Of a stretch of DNA of 64,000 nt, positions 35,524 through 45,358 are shown piece after piece (within the stretch, counting starts at the first letter, position 1; each line of letters starts with the position of its first letter). The position numbers and the translations under genes are program-made. This stretch comes from Deltaproteobacteria bacterium (GTDB taxonomy: Bacteria; Bdellovibrionota; JACOXK01): NCBI GenBank assembly GCA_016186995.1, contig JACPKQ010000024.1:1-64000 (forward strand), given 5' to 3'. Under the pieces are notes generated by a model, which had not been told where the DNA came from, did not search any database, and saw only the letters and a program-made list of their open reading frames with translations.

Positions 35524-35926
35524 TTAAAAGCTACCTCGTAAGCCGGTTTCTGTTCACCTTTATGGTGGGCAATCATCTATCTGGGATTGTCATTACTGAA
35601 CAACCTCAAGCGGATAACCCGAAGACTTAGAAGCGAGCAACTCCTCAAGTTTAAAACTTGGTCTTCCTTTAATCCTTGCTCCAGGTGGGGTTTACCGAGC
35701 CAAATAAGTCACCCTATCTGCTGGTGAGCTCTTACCTCACCGTTTCACCTTTACCGCTTTGTTTAAAAACGGAAGTCTATTCTCTGTGGCACTTTCCTTC
35801 AGATTACCCTGACTGGCCATTAACCAGCACCCTGCTCTATGGAGCCCGGACTTTCCTCTTTTAACCTTGTCATCCCGGCAAGAGCAGGGAGCCAGTGTTA
35901 AAAGCGACTACCTCCAGTAGCTTTTA
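35524..35926 (-). ncRNA. rnpB: RNase P RNA, bacterial class A
   Basis: Read on the minus strand: P1 5' strand AAAAGCTAC pairs with GTAGCTTTT at the 3' end. The hallmarks GAGGAAAGTCCGGGCTCC, CAGGGTGCTGG, GAAAGTGCCACAGA, GGTGAAACGGTGAGGTAAGA, ACCCCACCTGGAGCAAG, AGATGATTGCC and CAGAAACCGGCTTA appear in the normal order. It is the catalytic RNA that matures tRNA 5' ends. The P3 helix arms TTTTAAC/GTTAAAA enclose a family B repeat-like hairpin. The 5' end touches the rnhA stop; ends are approximate. Confidence 0.93.
35868..35894. repeat. Family B-like palindrome inside rnpB helix P3
   Basis: TGTCATCCC (35868-35876) and GGGAGCCA around a loop; on the rnpB strand this reads TGGCTCCC ... GGGATGACA, the family B pattern. 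Confidence 0.65.
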
Positions 35927-36325
35927 TCTTTCATCAAGTGCCTCGTTTGCTAAACGATCTGCTTCCTTATTTTCTTTTCGAGGCACATGTTCAACTTTCA
36001 AAGATCGAAATTGAAGTATAAGCTTTTTAGCTTCTAAAAAAAGAGAAAGCAAGCCTTCGTTCTTAACTTTATATTCACCCTTGAGCTGTCTTACAATAAG
36101 CTCACTATCCATTTTTACTGTTAAGTCTTGAATTTCTAGTTTTTTGGCTTTTTTAAGCCCTATGATAAAAGCCTTATATTCAGCTTGATTGTTTGTACCT
36201 CTCCCAAGATACTCTGTAATCTCACAAAGAACTTCTCCGTGAGAATCATAGAGGATGACACCTGCCCCCGATTCACCTGGGTTTCCTCGACTTGCTCCAT
36301 CTGTATAAAGAATTGCTTTTTTCAT
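35924..36325 (-). CDS. rnhA: Ribonuclease HI family protein
   Basis: 133 aa. The RNase H fold carries catalytic D9 (YTDGAS), E49 (NNQAEYKA), D73 (MDSEL) and D123 (EADRLA). It lacks the basic handle region of E. coli RnhA and fits the RVT_3/YpdQ-like subgroup. It should cleave RNA in RNA-DNA hybrids. Its ATG abuts the nif3 stop, and the rnpB gene begins at its own stop, so co-transcription with rnpB is possible. Confidence 0.9.
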   Translation of the reverse strand: MKKAILYTDGASRGNPGESGAGVILYDSHGEVLCEITEYLGRGTNNQAEYKAFIIGLKKAKKLEIQDLTVKMDSELIVRQLKGEYKVKNEGLLSLFLEAKKLILQFRSLKVEHVPRKENKEADRLANEALDER

Positions 36326-37423
36326 TTAATTGATAACCTGGAAAGGGTTCTCGGCTTGATTGTATTCATAAACTTGTATTTTTGAAATTTGTTTAAGTTT
36401 TTGGGCTAAGTAAGAAACATACTCTTTCTCAAAAGTAAAATGGTCAATCTCTATAAAATTGAGCCCCCACAAACTTCCATCAAGGGCCTCATGATATTTT
36501 AAATCACCTGTAATATAAACATCGGCTTGAGATGCCAAGGCTTCTTTCCAGAGTGATCCTCCACTCCCGGGACAAAGAGCAACCCTTTCAACCGAAGATT
36601 TTGATTTAACAACTCGTAAAGATTTAAGCCTCCACAGTTTTTTAATGTCTTTAGCAAAATCCAAAAAAGAAACTTTCTTTTTTAAATCTCCAATTCTCCC
36701 TATTCCTGTGGTTTCAGAAAGTTTTCTTAAAGGGTAGATGTCATAAGCCACTTCTTCATAAGGATGGGCTTTACGAACTTGTGAAAGAACTTCTTTTTCT
36801 AAATAACAAGGTATTCGTACCTCTATCCTTACTTCTTGAGTTTTTTCGAGTGTTCTTTTGTGCCCTATATAAGGTTTGGATTCTTCTCCACCCTTAAAAG
36901 TACCCGTCCCCTCTATATTAAAGGAACAATTTTCATAATTTCCAATAACACCACCCCCTACAGAAAAAAGTGCATTTCTTACTTTTTCGACGTGAGAGAG
37001 TGGCACAAAAACAACAAATTTTGAGTAATGATCTTTCTCTAAAATAAGAGGTTTAATATTATGAAGCCCTATTCTTTTTGCAATATCATCACTTAAAGAT
37101 TCAAAAGTTTTATCAAGATTAGTATGAAGACTGACAAGAGAAATATTTTTTTGAAGGGCTAATTTTAAAACTTCATATTTTGGATCGTTTTTATTTAAAT
37201 TGTGAAGAGGATGAAAAAAAAGAGGGTGGTGTGAAAAAACAACATCCACTTTTTTTAAGACTGCTTCTTTAAGAACGTTGGGCGTTATATCTAAACACAC
37301 AAGTGCTTTTTTGACATTGTGCTCAAGGTCTCCTATTTGCAAGCCTACTTTATCCCAACTTTCAGCCAAAGAAAGCGGAGCCACCTTTAAAGAAACTAAT
37401 GATACCAAGTCGTTAAGCTTCAT
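36326..37423 (-). CDS. Nif3/YqfO-family metal-binding protein
   Basis: 365 aa. N-terminal (about 1-125) and C-terminal (about 230-350) Nif3 halves carry metal-site motifs including HHPLFFHP and SLHTNLD, with CPGSGGS and DLKYHEAL near the C terminus. The central insert (about 130-225) contains a PII/CutA-like unit with HPYEEVAYDIYP. Long Nif3 proteins of this type are annotated as GTP cyclohydrolase I type 2-like, a function not firmly proven. ATG at 37423 is preferred over GTG at 37435. Upstream of rnhA in one operon. Confidence 0.88.
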   Translation of the reverse strand: MKLNDLVSLVSLKVAPLSLAESWDKVGLQIGDLEHNVKKALVCLDITPNVLKEAVLKKVDVVFSHHPLFFHPLHNLNKNDPKYEVLKLALQKNISLVSLHTNLDKTFESLSDDIAKRIGLHNIKPLILEKDHYSKFVVFVPLSHVEKVRNALFSVGGGVIGNYENCSFNIEGTGTFKGGEESKPYIGHKRTLEKTQEVRIEVRIPCYLEKEVLSQVRKAHPYEEVAYDIYPLRKLSETTGIGRIGDLKKKVSFLDFAKDIKKLWRLKSLRVVKSKSSVERVALCPGSGGSLWKEALASQADVYITGDLKYHEALDGSLWGLNFIEIDHFTFEKEYVSYLAQKLKQISKIQVYEYNQAENPFQVIN

Positions 37424-37455
37424 AATGCGCCCCACTATAACACTCTAAAGGTTCA

Positions 37456-37484
37456 TTGACAAAACACTCTCCATTTCTTTTACT
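37456..37484 (+). promoter_or_regulatory. Promoter of the glycosyltransferase gene
   Basis: Perfect TTGACA (37456-37461), 17-nt spacer, TTTACT (37479-37484), 35 nt before the ATG. Confidence 0.6.
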
Positions 37485-37519
37485 AGTGTAAGCCCCTACT
37501 CAGAACTTAAGTCTGTTTT

Positions 37520-38245
37520 ATGGATAGTTCAGTTATCATTCCTATTTATAACGAAGAAGAAAATATCTCTTTATTGTGGGAGAAAACTTTTGGGGCATTT
37601 CAAGATTTAAACGTTCAGTATGAAATTATTTTCATTAATGATGGAAGTACAGATCGTTCACTCGAAATACTTTTAAAACTAAAACAACAGTATCCTAACA
37701 TCATTAAAATTATCACACTTTCAAAAAATGCAGGACAATCAGCGGCTTTAGTTGCAGGTTTTAATAATGCTAGAGGACACACTCTTATAACCTTAGATAG
37801 CGATCTCCAAAATGATCCCTCTGACATTCCACTTCTTTTAAAAGAAATGGATCATAACGATGTTGTGTGTGGAATAAGAAAAAAAAGGCAAGATTCATGG
37901 GTCAGAAAAATATCTTCTCGAATCGCAAACAAAACGAGAAACCGATTTACAAATGAAGATATTAAAGATGTCGGGTGTTCACTTCGTGCCTTTAAAAAAG
38001 ATCTTTTAAAAAATATTCATTATTTTAACGGCTTTCACAGGTTCTTTCCCACGCTTTTAAAACTTTATAATAGCAATCCTGCACCTTTAAAAATTAAAGA
38101 AATTTATGTAAATCATCACCCTCGAAAATTTGGAAAATCAAAATACAATATTAGAAATAGATTGTTTAAGAGCCTTCACGATCTTGTAGGTGTCCGATGG
38201 CTTCAACAGAAACAAATCAGCTACGACATTAAAGAAATTAAATAA
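37520..38245 (+). CDS. GT2 family glycosyltransferase (DPM1/polyprenyl-phosphate type)
   Basis: 241 aa GT-A fold. SVIIPIYNEEENI at the N terminus, FINDGSTD (about 38-45), the metal-binding DSDLQNDP (about 93-100) and GFHRFFPTLL. This is the soluble dolichol/undecaprenyl-phosphate sugar transferase type, lacking C-terminal membrane helices. It probably loads a sugar onto a lipid carrier for surface glycans. It stands alone with its own promoter. Confidence 0.9.
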   Translation: MDSSVIIPIYNEEENISLLWEKTFGAFQDLNVQYEIIFINDGSTDRSLEILLKLKQQYPNIIKIITLSKNAGQSAALVAGFNNARGHTLITLDSDLQNDPSDIPLLLKEMDHNDVVCGIRKKRQDSWVRKISSRIANKTRNRFTNEDIKDVGCSLRAFKKDLLKNIHYFNGFHRFFPTLLKLYNSNPAPLKIKEIYVNHHPRKFGKSKYNIRNRLFKSLHDLVGVRWLQQKQISYDIKEIK

Positions 38246-38246
38246 T

Positions 38247-38819
38247 TTAACACCCTAAGATGGATTTTTTCTCAGAACTCCAGGTTGAAGCAGTCTTTTT
38301 ATAAAGAGTACACTGACCTTTTACATAATTCTCTGGGCTCATTTCATAAATATTCCAAAAAGTGGGTGAACAAAGTACTACTCCCATGTTAGGAGCTCTT
38401 TTTTTTAAATCAAATGGATATTCTTTCCCATCTTGAAATGTAATCCCTTCTTGATCAAGCCAATAAGCTAAACGAACTTCTTCTCTCATAAGAAGCCACA
38501 TCTTATCTAAAAAAGTTTTTTCTTTCTCGTAAGTTGAATCTACTAAAACAGCCTTTCCCTCCCAACGAAATTGAGCATATCTTTTTAAATCAACATAACA
38601 GCCAGAGTGGTATGGATTTGACTTAAGTTCGGCCCATTTTGAGGAACTTGTATGACAATTAAAAACTAAGGCCTTTTTTTCTGCCATCCAATGAAAATGA
38701 ACAGTTCTTACTTGAGGAAATTTATTTAATCCATTTGTTGCTAACTGTCCATAAGCCCCTAGCTCTTCATCCGTAAAAGCGCTTATAATAAGATTTTGAA
38801 CTCCAAAGGGTAACATCAT
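38247..38819 (-). CDS. Pyridoxamine 5'-phosphate oxidase-like (FMN split-barrel) protein
   Basis: 190 aa. The split-barrel pattern LATNGLNKFPQVRTVHFHW, ALVFNCHTSSSKWAEL and RWEGKAVLVD follows PNPOx-like family members (Alr4036 type). The extreme C-terminal PNPOx dimerisation segment with its RxxxR-type PLP residues is not evident, so true PdxH activity is doubtful. ATG at 38819 (or 38816) is preferred over TTG at 38825. Confidence 0.75.
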   Translation of the reverse strand: MMLPFGVQNLIISAFTDEELGAYGQLATNGLNKFPQVRTVHFHWMAEKKALVFNCHTSSSKWAELKSNPYHSGCYVDLKRYAQFRWEGKAVLVDSTYEKEKTFLDKMWLLMREEVRLAYWLDQEGITFQDGKEYPFDLKKRAPNMGVVLCSPTFWNIYEMSPENYVKGQCTLYKKTASTWSSEKKSILGC

Positions 38820-38837
38820 AAACAAGAACCAAAAGTG

Positions 38838-38860
38838 TGGGCCCAGGAGGACTTGAACCT
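38838..38860 (-). pseudogene. 3' fragment of tRNA(CAT)
   Basis: 23 nt identical to the T-arm and acceptor end of the tRNA at 39074-39147. The shared block is 29 nt (38832-38860 = 39068-39096). Beyond it the T-stem partner is changed (GTAGG instead of GGAGG) and the rest of the tRNA is absent. Confidence 0.85.
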
Positions 38861-38897
38861 ACGGAGCCGTCTTCCTTTGAATCTATATAATAGATAC

Positions 38898-38946
38898 TTG
38901 ATCTTAGCAAGAATGCGAGCGAACGCAGCATTCGAGCTTAGATCAA
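38898..38946. repeat. Nested palindrome between tRNA fragment and tRNA (1)
   Basis: TTGATCTTAGC pairs with GCTTAGATCAA (one mismatch), enclosing GAATGC/GCATTC with GAGCGAACGCA in the loop. The inner AATGCGAGC motif also occurs in the hairpin at 63789-63841. Confidence 0.75.
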
Positions 38947-38956
38947 TAGGCGGAGA

Positions 38957-39012
38957 CTCTTTTCATTTTAATGAGAACGAGCCTAAAAGGCGAAGTTCGA
39001 ATTAGAAAAGAG
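38957..39012. repeat. Nested palindrome between tRNA fragment and tRNA (2)
   Basis: CTCTTTTC (38957-38964) pairs with GAAAAGAG (39005-39012), enclosing a GAAC/GTTC and GCC/GGC hairpin. Confidence 0.7.
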
Positions 39013-39073
39013 GGTATGAGATGTCTGTTTGAATATGAGGAATAGTCGCGCTGGGCGCGGTATGAGGAAAGTG

Positions 39074-39147
39074 TGGGCCCAGGAGGACTTGAACCTCCGA
39101 CCAACCGGTTATGAGCCGGTAGCTCTAACCAACTGAGCTATGGGCCC
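39074..39147 (-). tRNA. tRNA with CAT anticodon (Met or Ile2)
   Basis: Full cloverleaf on the minus strand: acceptor GGGCCCA/TGGGCCC, D-loop AGTTGGTTAGA, anticodon stem ACCGG/CCGGT with loop CTCATAA, and T-arm GGAGGTTCAAGTCCTCC. CCA is not encoded (CAC follows the discriminator A). It is not an initiator tRNA; elongator Met or lysidine-modified Ile2 cannot be separated by eye. Confidence 0.93.
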
Positions 39148-39162
39148 TCGAAAAACCTAGAG

Positions 39163-41187
39163 TTACTCAGTATTACTGCCACCGCTATTTTTTTCATCTT
39201 CTAAGAATGCTTTTAACTTCTTACTACGGCTTGGATGCCTTAACTTACGAAGAGCTTTAGCCTCAATCTGACGTATTCTTTCACGCGTTACATTAAAATC
39301 TTTACCAACTTCTTCCAAAGTATGGTCTGATTCTTCACCAATTCCAAAACGCATTCTTAATACCTTTTCTTCTCGAGGTGTGAGTGTTGAAAGAATTCTT
39401 CTCGTTTGTTCTGAAAGTGAGAGGTTCATCATTGCATGTGAAGGATTCACAACTTTTTTATCTTCAATGAAATCTCCAAGGTGACTGTCTTCTTCTTCTC
39501 CGATAGGGGTTTCAAGAGAAATAGGTTCTTTTGCTATTTTCAAAACATTTCTCACTTTATCAACAGGAAGATCCATTTTTTCTGAAATCTCTTCAGGAGT
39601 TGGCTCTCGACCCAATTCTTGAACAAGAAGTCTTGATGTACGAATCAATTTATTAAGGGTTTCAATCATGTGCACAGGAATACGAATGGTTCTTGCTTGA
39701 TCTGCAATAGCGCGTGTAATTGCTTGCCTGATCCACCACGTTGCATAAGTACTAAACTTATAACCACGTCTGTATTCGAACTTATCAACCGCCTTCATAA
39801 GCCCAATGTTTCCTTCTTGAATAAGATCTAAAAACTGAAGACCTCTGTTGGTATATTTTTTAGCAATGCTCACAACAAGGCGAAGGTTAGCTTCAATCAG
39901 TTCGTTTTTAGCAAGATCTGCTTTTTGTTCCGCAGATTTAATACGAACATACGTGCCTTTAAGAGTATCCACAGGTAAGTTTGTCTCATCTTCTATAACT
40001 TTAAATTGAATTTTAATATTCTTAATCGTTTTATCAAGTTGATGAAACTTTTCTTCAGTTAACTTTGTTCTTGTTAAGTGTTTGCGTATAGCTGAGCTAT
40101 CTGTATACATTTCTTTTACAAACTTCCTAAACTCAAGCTCATTTTTAAATTTTGCTTTACGTAAAGAGTTCTTAATCTCTCTTTCTCCGGCCCAAATTTG
40201 AGTAACATAATCGCGAAACTTATCAACAATCTTATTAATTGTTTTTCTATTGAGATTCAGTCTTTTAAAAACCTTAACAATCTCAGCTCTTTCAAAGCTA
40301 AGCTTTTTCCTAATTCCCTCTTGTTGTTTTTTTGTAAGCGAACGCTTCGAAAGTTTATTTTCAATTTCTTGAATTTTTCCTTTATAAGATACAAGCTTAT
40401 TAATAGCTTTGAGAGTCTTGTTAATATAAATGTCTTCATTAACAAGACTATCTTCTTCATCGATATCTCTTAAAATATCTCGAATTCTAATTTTATTATT
40501 TTTAAGTCTTTCTCCAATATGTAAAATTTCATTGATACCAATGGTAGATCCTAGAACAATATCAAGGACTTCTGTTTCTCCATCCTCTATCTTTTTTGCA
40601 ATTTCTACTTCTCCTGCACGTGTGAGAAGAGAAACAGAACCCATCTTTTTCAAATAAAGTCTGACTGGGTCATTCGCTCTTCCAAAAGAATCATCTTCAA
40701 AGGTGGGCTCTTCTGCCTCTTCTTCATCTGTATCTGTTTTTTTAAAATCTTCTTCACTCTCAACAATATCAATATCCATCTCATCAAACATCATCATAAC
40801 TTCATCAAGTTCTTCTGCTGAAGTGACATCTTCAGGAAGCGCTTTATTGACTTCTTCATAGGTAAGAAATTTTTTCTCTTTACCTAGATCAATGAGCTTA
40901 TCTAAACCTTTAACCTTAGATTTGTTTGAGGAAGTCTTAGCTTCTTTCTTACCTTCCTGAGATTTCCCCCTAAAATTTAATTCCTGTTGTTGTGCCCCTT
41001 TAGAATCTTTTTTAGTTTTAGAAGCTTCTTTTGTTTGCTTCGATTTTGTTTTTTTTGTCATATTTATTTTTTGAGTTTTTTTAACCTTCACTTTTAATTT
41101 TGTTTTCTTTGCTTTTGTTGCTTTCTTTTTTATAACCTTTTTATTTTTAGCCTTCTTTTTTATCTTTGTATTCTTCTTTCTAGGCAT
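39163..41187 (-). CDS. rpoD: RNA polymerase primary sigma factor RpoD
   Basis: 674 aa sigma-70. The first about 95 residues are a lysine-rich low-complexity tail, followed by region 1.1 (about 95-145), an acidic linker, region 1.2 ([12 protein letters not shown]), a non-conserved helical region, region 2 ([20 protein letters not shown]) and regions 3-4 with [14 protein letters not shown] and [19 protein letters not shown]. It is last in the rpsU-dnaG-rpoD macromolecular synthesis order, its start overlapping the dnaG stop by one base. Confidence 0.96.
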   Translation of the reverse strand: MPRKKNTKIKKKAKNKKVIKKKATKAKKTKLKVKVKKTQKINMTKKTKSKQTKEASKTKKDSKGAQQQELNFRGKSQEGKKEAKTSSNKSKVKGLDKLIDLGKEKKFLTYEEVNKALPEDVTSAEELDEVMMMFDEMDIDIVESEEDFKKTDTDEEEAEEPTFEDDSFGRANDPVRLYLKKMGSVSLLTRAGEVEIAKKIEDGETEVLDIVLGSTIGINEILHIGERLKNNKIRIRDILRDIDEEDSLVNEDIYINKTLKAINKLVSYKGKIQEIENKLSKRSLTKKQQEGIRKKLSFERAEIVKVFKRLNLNRKTINKIVDKFRDYVTQIWAGEREIKNSLRKAKFKNELEFRKFVKEMYTDSSAIRKHLTRTKLTEEKFHQLDKTIKNIKIQFKVIEDETNLPVDTLKGTYVRIKSAEQKADLAKNELIEANLRLVVSIAKKYTNRGLQFLDLIQEGNIGLMKAVDKFEYRRGYKFSTYATWWIRQAITRAIADQARTIRIPVHMIETLNKLIRTSRLLVQELGREPTPEEISEKMDLPVDKVRNVLKIAKEPISLETPIGEEEDSHLGDFIEDKKVVNPSHAMMNLSLSEQTRRILSTLTPREEKVLRMRFGIGEESDHTLEEVGKDFNVTRERIRQIEAKALRKLRHPSRSKKLKAFLEDEKNSGGSNTE

Positions 41188-42932
41188 TACGAATCTCCTC
41201 CCTTCAGCTTTTTTTGCTGAATGACTAAGTTCTGGTACTGTTCAAGCAATTTAGGGTTATCTTCTTTTTTAATCTGTTCAAGTAGGTCTTTTTGCATCAT
41301 GCTCATATAGCGCATCCTGATTTTTTTGCAACAATCATCTAGGATTTTTTCATTAAAATCAAGCTCTTGGGTTTCCAAACTCAACTGAGTCATCGCAGAA
41401 GGATAACGGGTTCTTTGAATAATTTTTGAAACATCCACTTGCCCTGTTTCAGTATAAAAATCAAGAATGTGTTTTGTCATTTCTTGAAGCTCCAAATGAG
41501 TTAAAAGATCAAGAATATCAGCATGTTGTACAAATTCTATCCATTTCACTTCTGAAAGCATAGCTTGTACAATGTATTTTTGAGCCTGATCGAACTTGAG
41601 AGGTGTCATTTCTTCTGGCTGTACATCTTGCTTTTTGGGAGTAAACCGTTTTTCTTTCCCTAAAAACTGGAAAACAAGGCTTTCATCGACAGAAAGTCTT
41701 TCTGAAATTTCTTTAAGATATAAGCCTTTAAGCATCGGTTGTGTGATATCAGCTAAAAGAGGTTGCAACACTTCGAGTATTTTTGATTTAGCTTGAACAC
41801 TTTTACCATGTTCCGAAATGAGAGAGTCTAAAAGAAAAAGAATTTGATCTTGAGATTTTTGATTTACATATTCCAAAAAATCTTCTTTCCCTACTTTTTG
41901 GACAAACTCATCAGGATCTTGTCCTTCTGGGAGAATAAGAACTCTTCCTTCTACCCCTTCGTCAAAAAAAATTTTCAAACTTCTTTTCATCGCATTAATA
42001 CCCGCACTATCTGAATCAAAAATAAGAACTATCTTATGAGTATAACGTTTGAGAACACTTACCTGATCTCTTGTAAGTGCTGTGCCTAAGGGGGCCACAA
42101 CATTTTCAATTCCCTTTTCTACAAGCCCTAAAACATCAAAATATCCTTCTACTACATACACACAATCTTTGTGCGCTATCACTGATTTAGCCACATGAAT
42201 ACCATAAAGACTGCGACTTTTATTATAAATAACTGAATCCCTTGAGTTTAAATATTTGGGATTTGAGTCAGAATCTAAAACTCTTCCTCCAAAACCTATA
42301 ATCTTAGAATCAATGTTAAATATCGGGAAAATAATCCTATTTCTAAAATAATCATAGGTTTTCTCGGAACCGGCAATAAGACTTGCCTCTGAGAGAAGCC
42401 CTATTGAAACTTTCTTTCGAAGAAGCTCTGTTTTAAGAACCTCCCAAGCATGGGGAGCAAAACCTAATTTAAATTTTTCAATTATATTTTTTGAAAGCCC
42501 TCTTTTTTTAAAATATTCTCTTGCCTTCTCTGCTTCTCTCCCTTGGAGTAAATTCTCATGATAAAACTGTGCTGCCCATTGGTTTAATTTGTACAATAAA
42601 TTTTTTTTATTTTCTTTTTGGGACTCTTCTTTTGTTTTTTCCTTTTCTTCGATAACAACACCAGCACGTTCTGCAAGTTTGTAAACAGCTTCGATAAAAG
42701 AAATATTAAGAAATTTCATAATAAATGTATAAACATTGCCACCCGCACTACATCCAAAACAATGAAAAATTTGTTTCTCCCGACTCACAATAAAAGAAGG
42801 GGTTTTTTCTGAGTGAAAAGGACAAACACCCTTAAAATTAATACCAGCTTGTTTAAGACCTATATAATCTGAAATAATATCAACGATATCTAAGCGTTCT
42901 TTAATGTGCTCAATATGCTCTTGAGGAATCAT
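41187..42932 (-). CDS. dnaG: DNA primase
   Basis: 581 aa. N-terminal CHC2 zinc finger (C37, H40, C58, C61), RNA polymerase/Toprim core with [11 protein letters not shown] (about 260) and [13 protein letters not shown], and a C-terminal helicase-binding region (about 440-581). It makes RNA primers for replication. Second gene of the macromolecular synthesis operon; 45 bp after rpsU. Confidence 0.96.
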   Translation of the reverse strand: MIPQEHIEHIKERLDIVDIISDYIGLKQAGINFKGVCPFHSEKTPSFIVSREKQIFHCFGCSAGGNVYTFIMKFLNISFIEAVYKLAERAGVVIEEKEKTKEESQKENKKNLLYKLNQWAAQFYHENLLQGREAEKAREYFKKRGLSKNIIEKFKLGFAPHAWEVLKTELLRKKVSIGLLSEASLIAGSEKTYDYFRNRIIFPIFNIDSKIIGFGGRVLDSDSNPKYLNSRDSVIYNKSRSLYGIHVAKSVIAHKDCVYVVEGYFDVLGLVEKGIENVVAPLGTALTRDQVSVLKRYTHKIVLIFDSDSAGINAMKRSLKIFFDEGVEGRVLILPEGQDPDEFVQKVGKEDFLEYVNQKSQDQILFLLDSLISEHGKSVQAKSKILEVLQPLLADITQPMLKGLYLKEISERLSVDESLVFQFLGKEKRFTPKKQDVQPEEMTPLKFDQAQKYIVQAMLSEVKWIEFVQHADILDLLTHLELQEMTKHILDFYTETGQVDVSKIIQRTRYPSAMTQLSLETQELDFNEKILDDCCKKIRMRYMSMMQKDLLEQIKKEDNPKLLEQYQNLVIQQKKLKGGDS

Positions 42933-42977
42933 ATTAAAATTTCGGATTGTGACAACTCAAAAATGTGAAAGAGAAAA

Positions 42978-43172
42978 CTATCTAAATCTTCTCTTTTTCT
43001 TCTGATTTCGTTTTACCGCTGCCAGAGCTTTTTTCTTTTTACGAACGCTAGGTTTATCATAATGCTCTCTTTTTCTCACTTCAGAAAGCACACCTGCTTT
43101 TTCACATTGTTTTTTAAAGCGTCTTAAAGCGCTCTCAAAAGATTCACCTTCTCTTACTTTAATACCCGGCAT
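42978..43172 (-). CDS. rpsU: 30S ribosomal protein bS21
   Basis: 64 aa, basic, with [22 protein letters not shown] and a KKKRRFR tail, typical of bS21. It heads the dnaG-rpoD operon behind its own promoter. Confidence 0.95.
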   Translation of the reverse strand: MPGIKVREGESFESALRRFKKQCEKAGVLSEVRKREHYDKPSVRKKKKALAAVKRNQKKKRRFR

Positions 43173-43204
43173 TTATTATCTCCAATTGAAAGTCCAAAGC
43201 TCTT

Positions 43205-43232
43205 TTTATACTAGAGAGGTTTTAAAAGTCAA
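43205..43232 (-). promoter_or_regulatory. Promoter of rpsU-dnaG-rpoD
   Basis: Minus strand TTGACT (43232-43227), 16-nt spacer, TATAAA (43210-43205). A hairpin AAGTCAAT/ATTGACTT just upstream, followed by TTAAAA, may partly terminate murA transcripts; its right arm is part of the -35. Confidence 0.65.
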
Positions 43233-43256
43233 TTCACGAGCACATTGACTTGGCAT

Positions 43257-44510
43257 TTAAGAAACTCTTTCAATGTGTGCTCCAAGCTGGCTTAATTTTC
43301 TCTCCAAGGCTTCGTACCCTCGATCAAGATGGTAAACACGGTGAATCTCTGTTGTACCCTCTGCTACGAGTCCAGCAATGACAAGACTTACACTTGCCCT
43401 TAAATCTGTTGCCATGACAGGAGCTCCTTTAAGATGAGAAACTCCTTTCACTTGAGCTACATTCCCATGAATATCAATCTCGGCACCCATTCTTTGAAGC
43501 TCGCACACGTGCATAAAACGATTTTCAAAAATATGCTCAGCTATAAAACTTGTTCCCTCTGAAATACTTGCTAAAGCCATCATTTGAGCTTGCATGTCCG
43601 TTGGAAATCCAGGATAAGGTTCTGTTTTTATATTGACTGATTTAAGCTTTCCTTCACTTTTAATTTTTATTTGATTTTTTACTGATAAATCTAAATCAAC
43701 CCCCATCTGTGTTAATTTTGTTAAAATAGATTGGAGATGTTTGGCTTCTCCATTATGAAGAACAACCTCCCCCCCTGTAGCTGCAACGGCTACAAGATAG
43801 GTACCGGTTTCAATTCGATCAGGCATGATTTCATACTCAACCCCTTTAAGATCTGAAACCCCTTCAATAGTAATACGAGAAGTGCCTGTACCTTCTATTT
43901 TGGCTCCCATCTTATTAAGACACTGTGCTAAATCAATAATTTCAGGTTCTTTAGCTGCATTTTCAATAATAGTTGTTCCTTCAGCTAAAACAGCAGCCAT
44001 CATAATATTTTCAGTACCTGTTACTGTTGTCGTTTCAAAACAAAGAGTCGTTCCTTTTAATTTTTTTGCTTGGGCTGTTACATATCCTTCGTTCAAAGAA
44101 ATATCAGCACCCAAACTTACAAGCGCGTTGAGATGAAGATTAATAGGACGCGCTCCAATGGCACATCCTCCTGGTAAAGCAATACGAGCATAACCATGAC
44201 GTGCAAGAAGAGGCCCTAAAGCCAATACAGAGGCTCTCATCGTTTTTACTAAGTCATAGGAAGCCAGAGGCTTCTCAATATTGTGTGCAAGTACATGAAG
44301 TGTGTTTTCATCTTTTTTTGTAGAAACTCCAAAGTTTTCTAGAAGCTTAACTGTTGTTGAAACATCTTTAAGGTCAGGAACATTTTTATAAACACAATTT
44401 TCATCTGTTAAAAGAGATGCAAATAAAATAGGAAGAACAGCATTTTTTGCACCACTCATAGTGATTTCACCCTGTAGGGGAGTACCTCCTCTTATTAAAA
44501 TTTTATCCAT
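43257..44510 (-). CDS. murA: UDP-N-acetylglucosamine 1-carboxyvinyltransferase
   Basis: 417 aa EPSP-like fold that makes UDP-GlcNAc-enolpyruvate, the first committed step of peptidoglycan synthesis. SGAKNAVLPI near the N terminus, and the loop GGCAIGARP with catalytic C116 (so fosfomycin-type chemistry is possible). Overlaps prmC by 8 nt. Confidence 0.97.
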   Translation of the reverse strand: MDKILIRGGTPLQGEITMSGAKNAVLPILFASLLTDENCVYKNVPDLKDVSTTVKLLENFGVSTKKDENTLHVLAHNIEKPLASYDLVKTMRASVLALGPLLARHGYARIALPGGCAIGARPINLHLNALVSLGADISLNEGYVTAQAKKLKGTTLCFETTTVTGTENIMMAAVLAEGTTIIENAAKEPEIIDLAQCLNKMGAKIEGTGTSRITIEGVSDLKGVEYEIMPDRIETGTYLVAVAATGGEVVLHNGEAKHLQSILTKLTQMGVDLDLSVKNQIKIKSEGKLKSVNIKTEPYPGFPTDMQAQMMALASISEGTSFIAEHIFENRFMHVCELQRMGAEIDIHGNVAQVKGVSHLKGAPVMATDLRASVSLVIAGLVAEGTTEIHRVYHLDRGYEALERKLSQLGAHIERVS

Positions 44511-45354
44511 AAAGTACCCTCATAATTCGGTCTCTTCCTGAGTAATCAGGAAGCACACACACATCCCTAAAAGTTCCTTGATCTAGAAATGCAGATTTTA
44601 GTAAGTCTCCTTGGCTTGGGTCAAGCTCTAAATAAACAAAAGCACCTGGTTTAAGATATTGTTTTACTTGATTAATAATTTCAAGATGAAATTTCACACC
44701 TTTTTTACCACCCACAAGAGCTAAATGAGGTTCAAAATTTTTAACCTCAAGTGGTAAATTTTCAAATTGTTCTTCTGAAACATAAGGAGGATTCGACACA
44801 AAAAGCTCAAATTTTTCTGAATCTTTAATAACAGAGAAACCATCACCCTCTCTTAAATCAACAGCGACCTTATGCTTTTCTATATTTTTTTTTGCATACT
44901 TATAAGCTTCTTTTGAAATTTCAGAGGCTACAAAATGAGCTTGGCTAAAATGAGAGGCAAGCGCTATTGAAACAGCACCACTCCCAGCACCCCACTCAAA
45001 ACAAGAAAAACAATTTTCTTTAGAAAAGTTTTTTTGAATATCTTCAATCACAATTTCTGTTTCTGGACGGGGAATAAGAACTCCTCTCCCAACTTCAAAA
45101 TCAAGAGACCAAAATTCTCTATGCCCTGTAATATAGGCAATGGGCTCTCCCTGAGCTCTTCTTTTAACAAATTCTCTAAAACGATTCACCACATCATCAC
45201 TCAAAATATCGTTATAGCGAACATAGAGATCAACACGACGACACTCTAAAACAAGAGCCATTAAAATTTCACTTGAAGCTCTGGGTGACGGAATATTTTT
45301 TTGTTCAAAATATTGAGTTGTTTTGTGGACAAGTTCTAAAAGAGGCCATGTCAT
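44503..45354 (-). CDS. prmC: Release factor glutamine methyltransferase
   Basis: 283 aa. An N-terminal helical domain (1-75), then a SAM-binding fold with EWGAGSGAVSIALA and the catalytic NPPY (188-191). It methylates the GGQ glutamine of RF1/RF2; its substrate RF1 is encoded just upstream (4-bp gap). Confidence 0.96.
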   Translation of the reverse strand: MTWPLLELVHKTTQYFEQKNIPSPRASSEILMALVLECRRVDLYVRYNDILSDDVVNRFREFVKRRAQGEPIAYITGHREFWSLDFEVGRGVLIPRPETEIVIEDIQKNFSKENCFSCFEWGAGSGAVSIALASHFSQAHFVASEISKEAYKYAKKNIEKHKVAVDLREGDGFSVIKDSEKFELFVSNPPYVSEEQFENLPLEVKNFEPHLALVGGKKGVKFHLEIINQVKQYLKPGAFVYLELDPSQGDLLKSAFLDQGTFRDVCVLPDYSGRDRIMRVLYG

Positions 45355-45358
45355 GTTT

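Noticed and set aside
38838-38860. A second functional tRNA
   Set aside because: Only the 3' quarter is present and the T-stem is mispaired.
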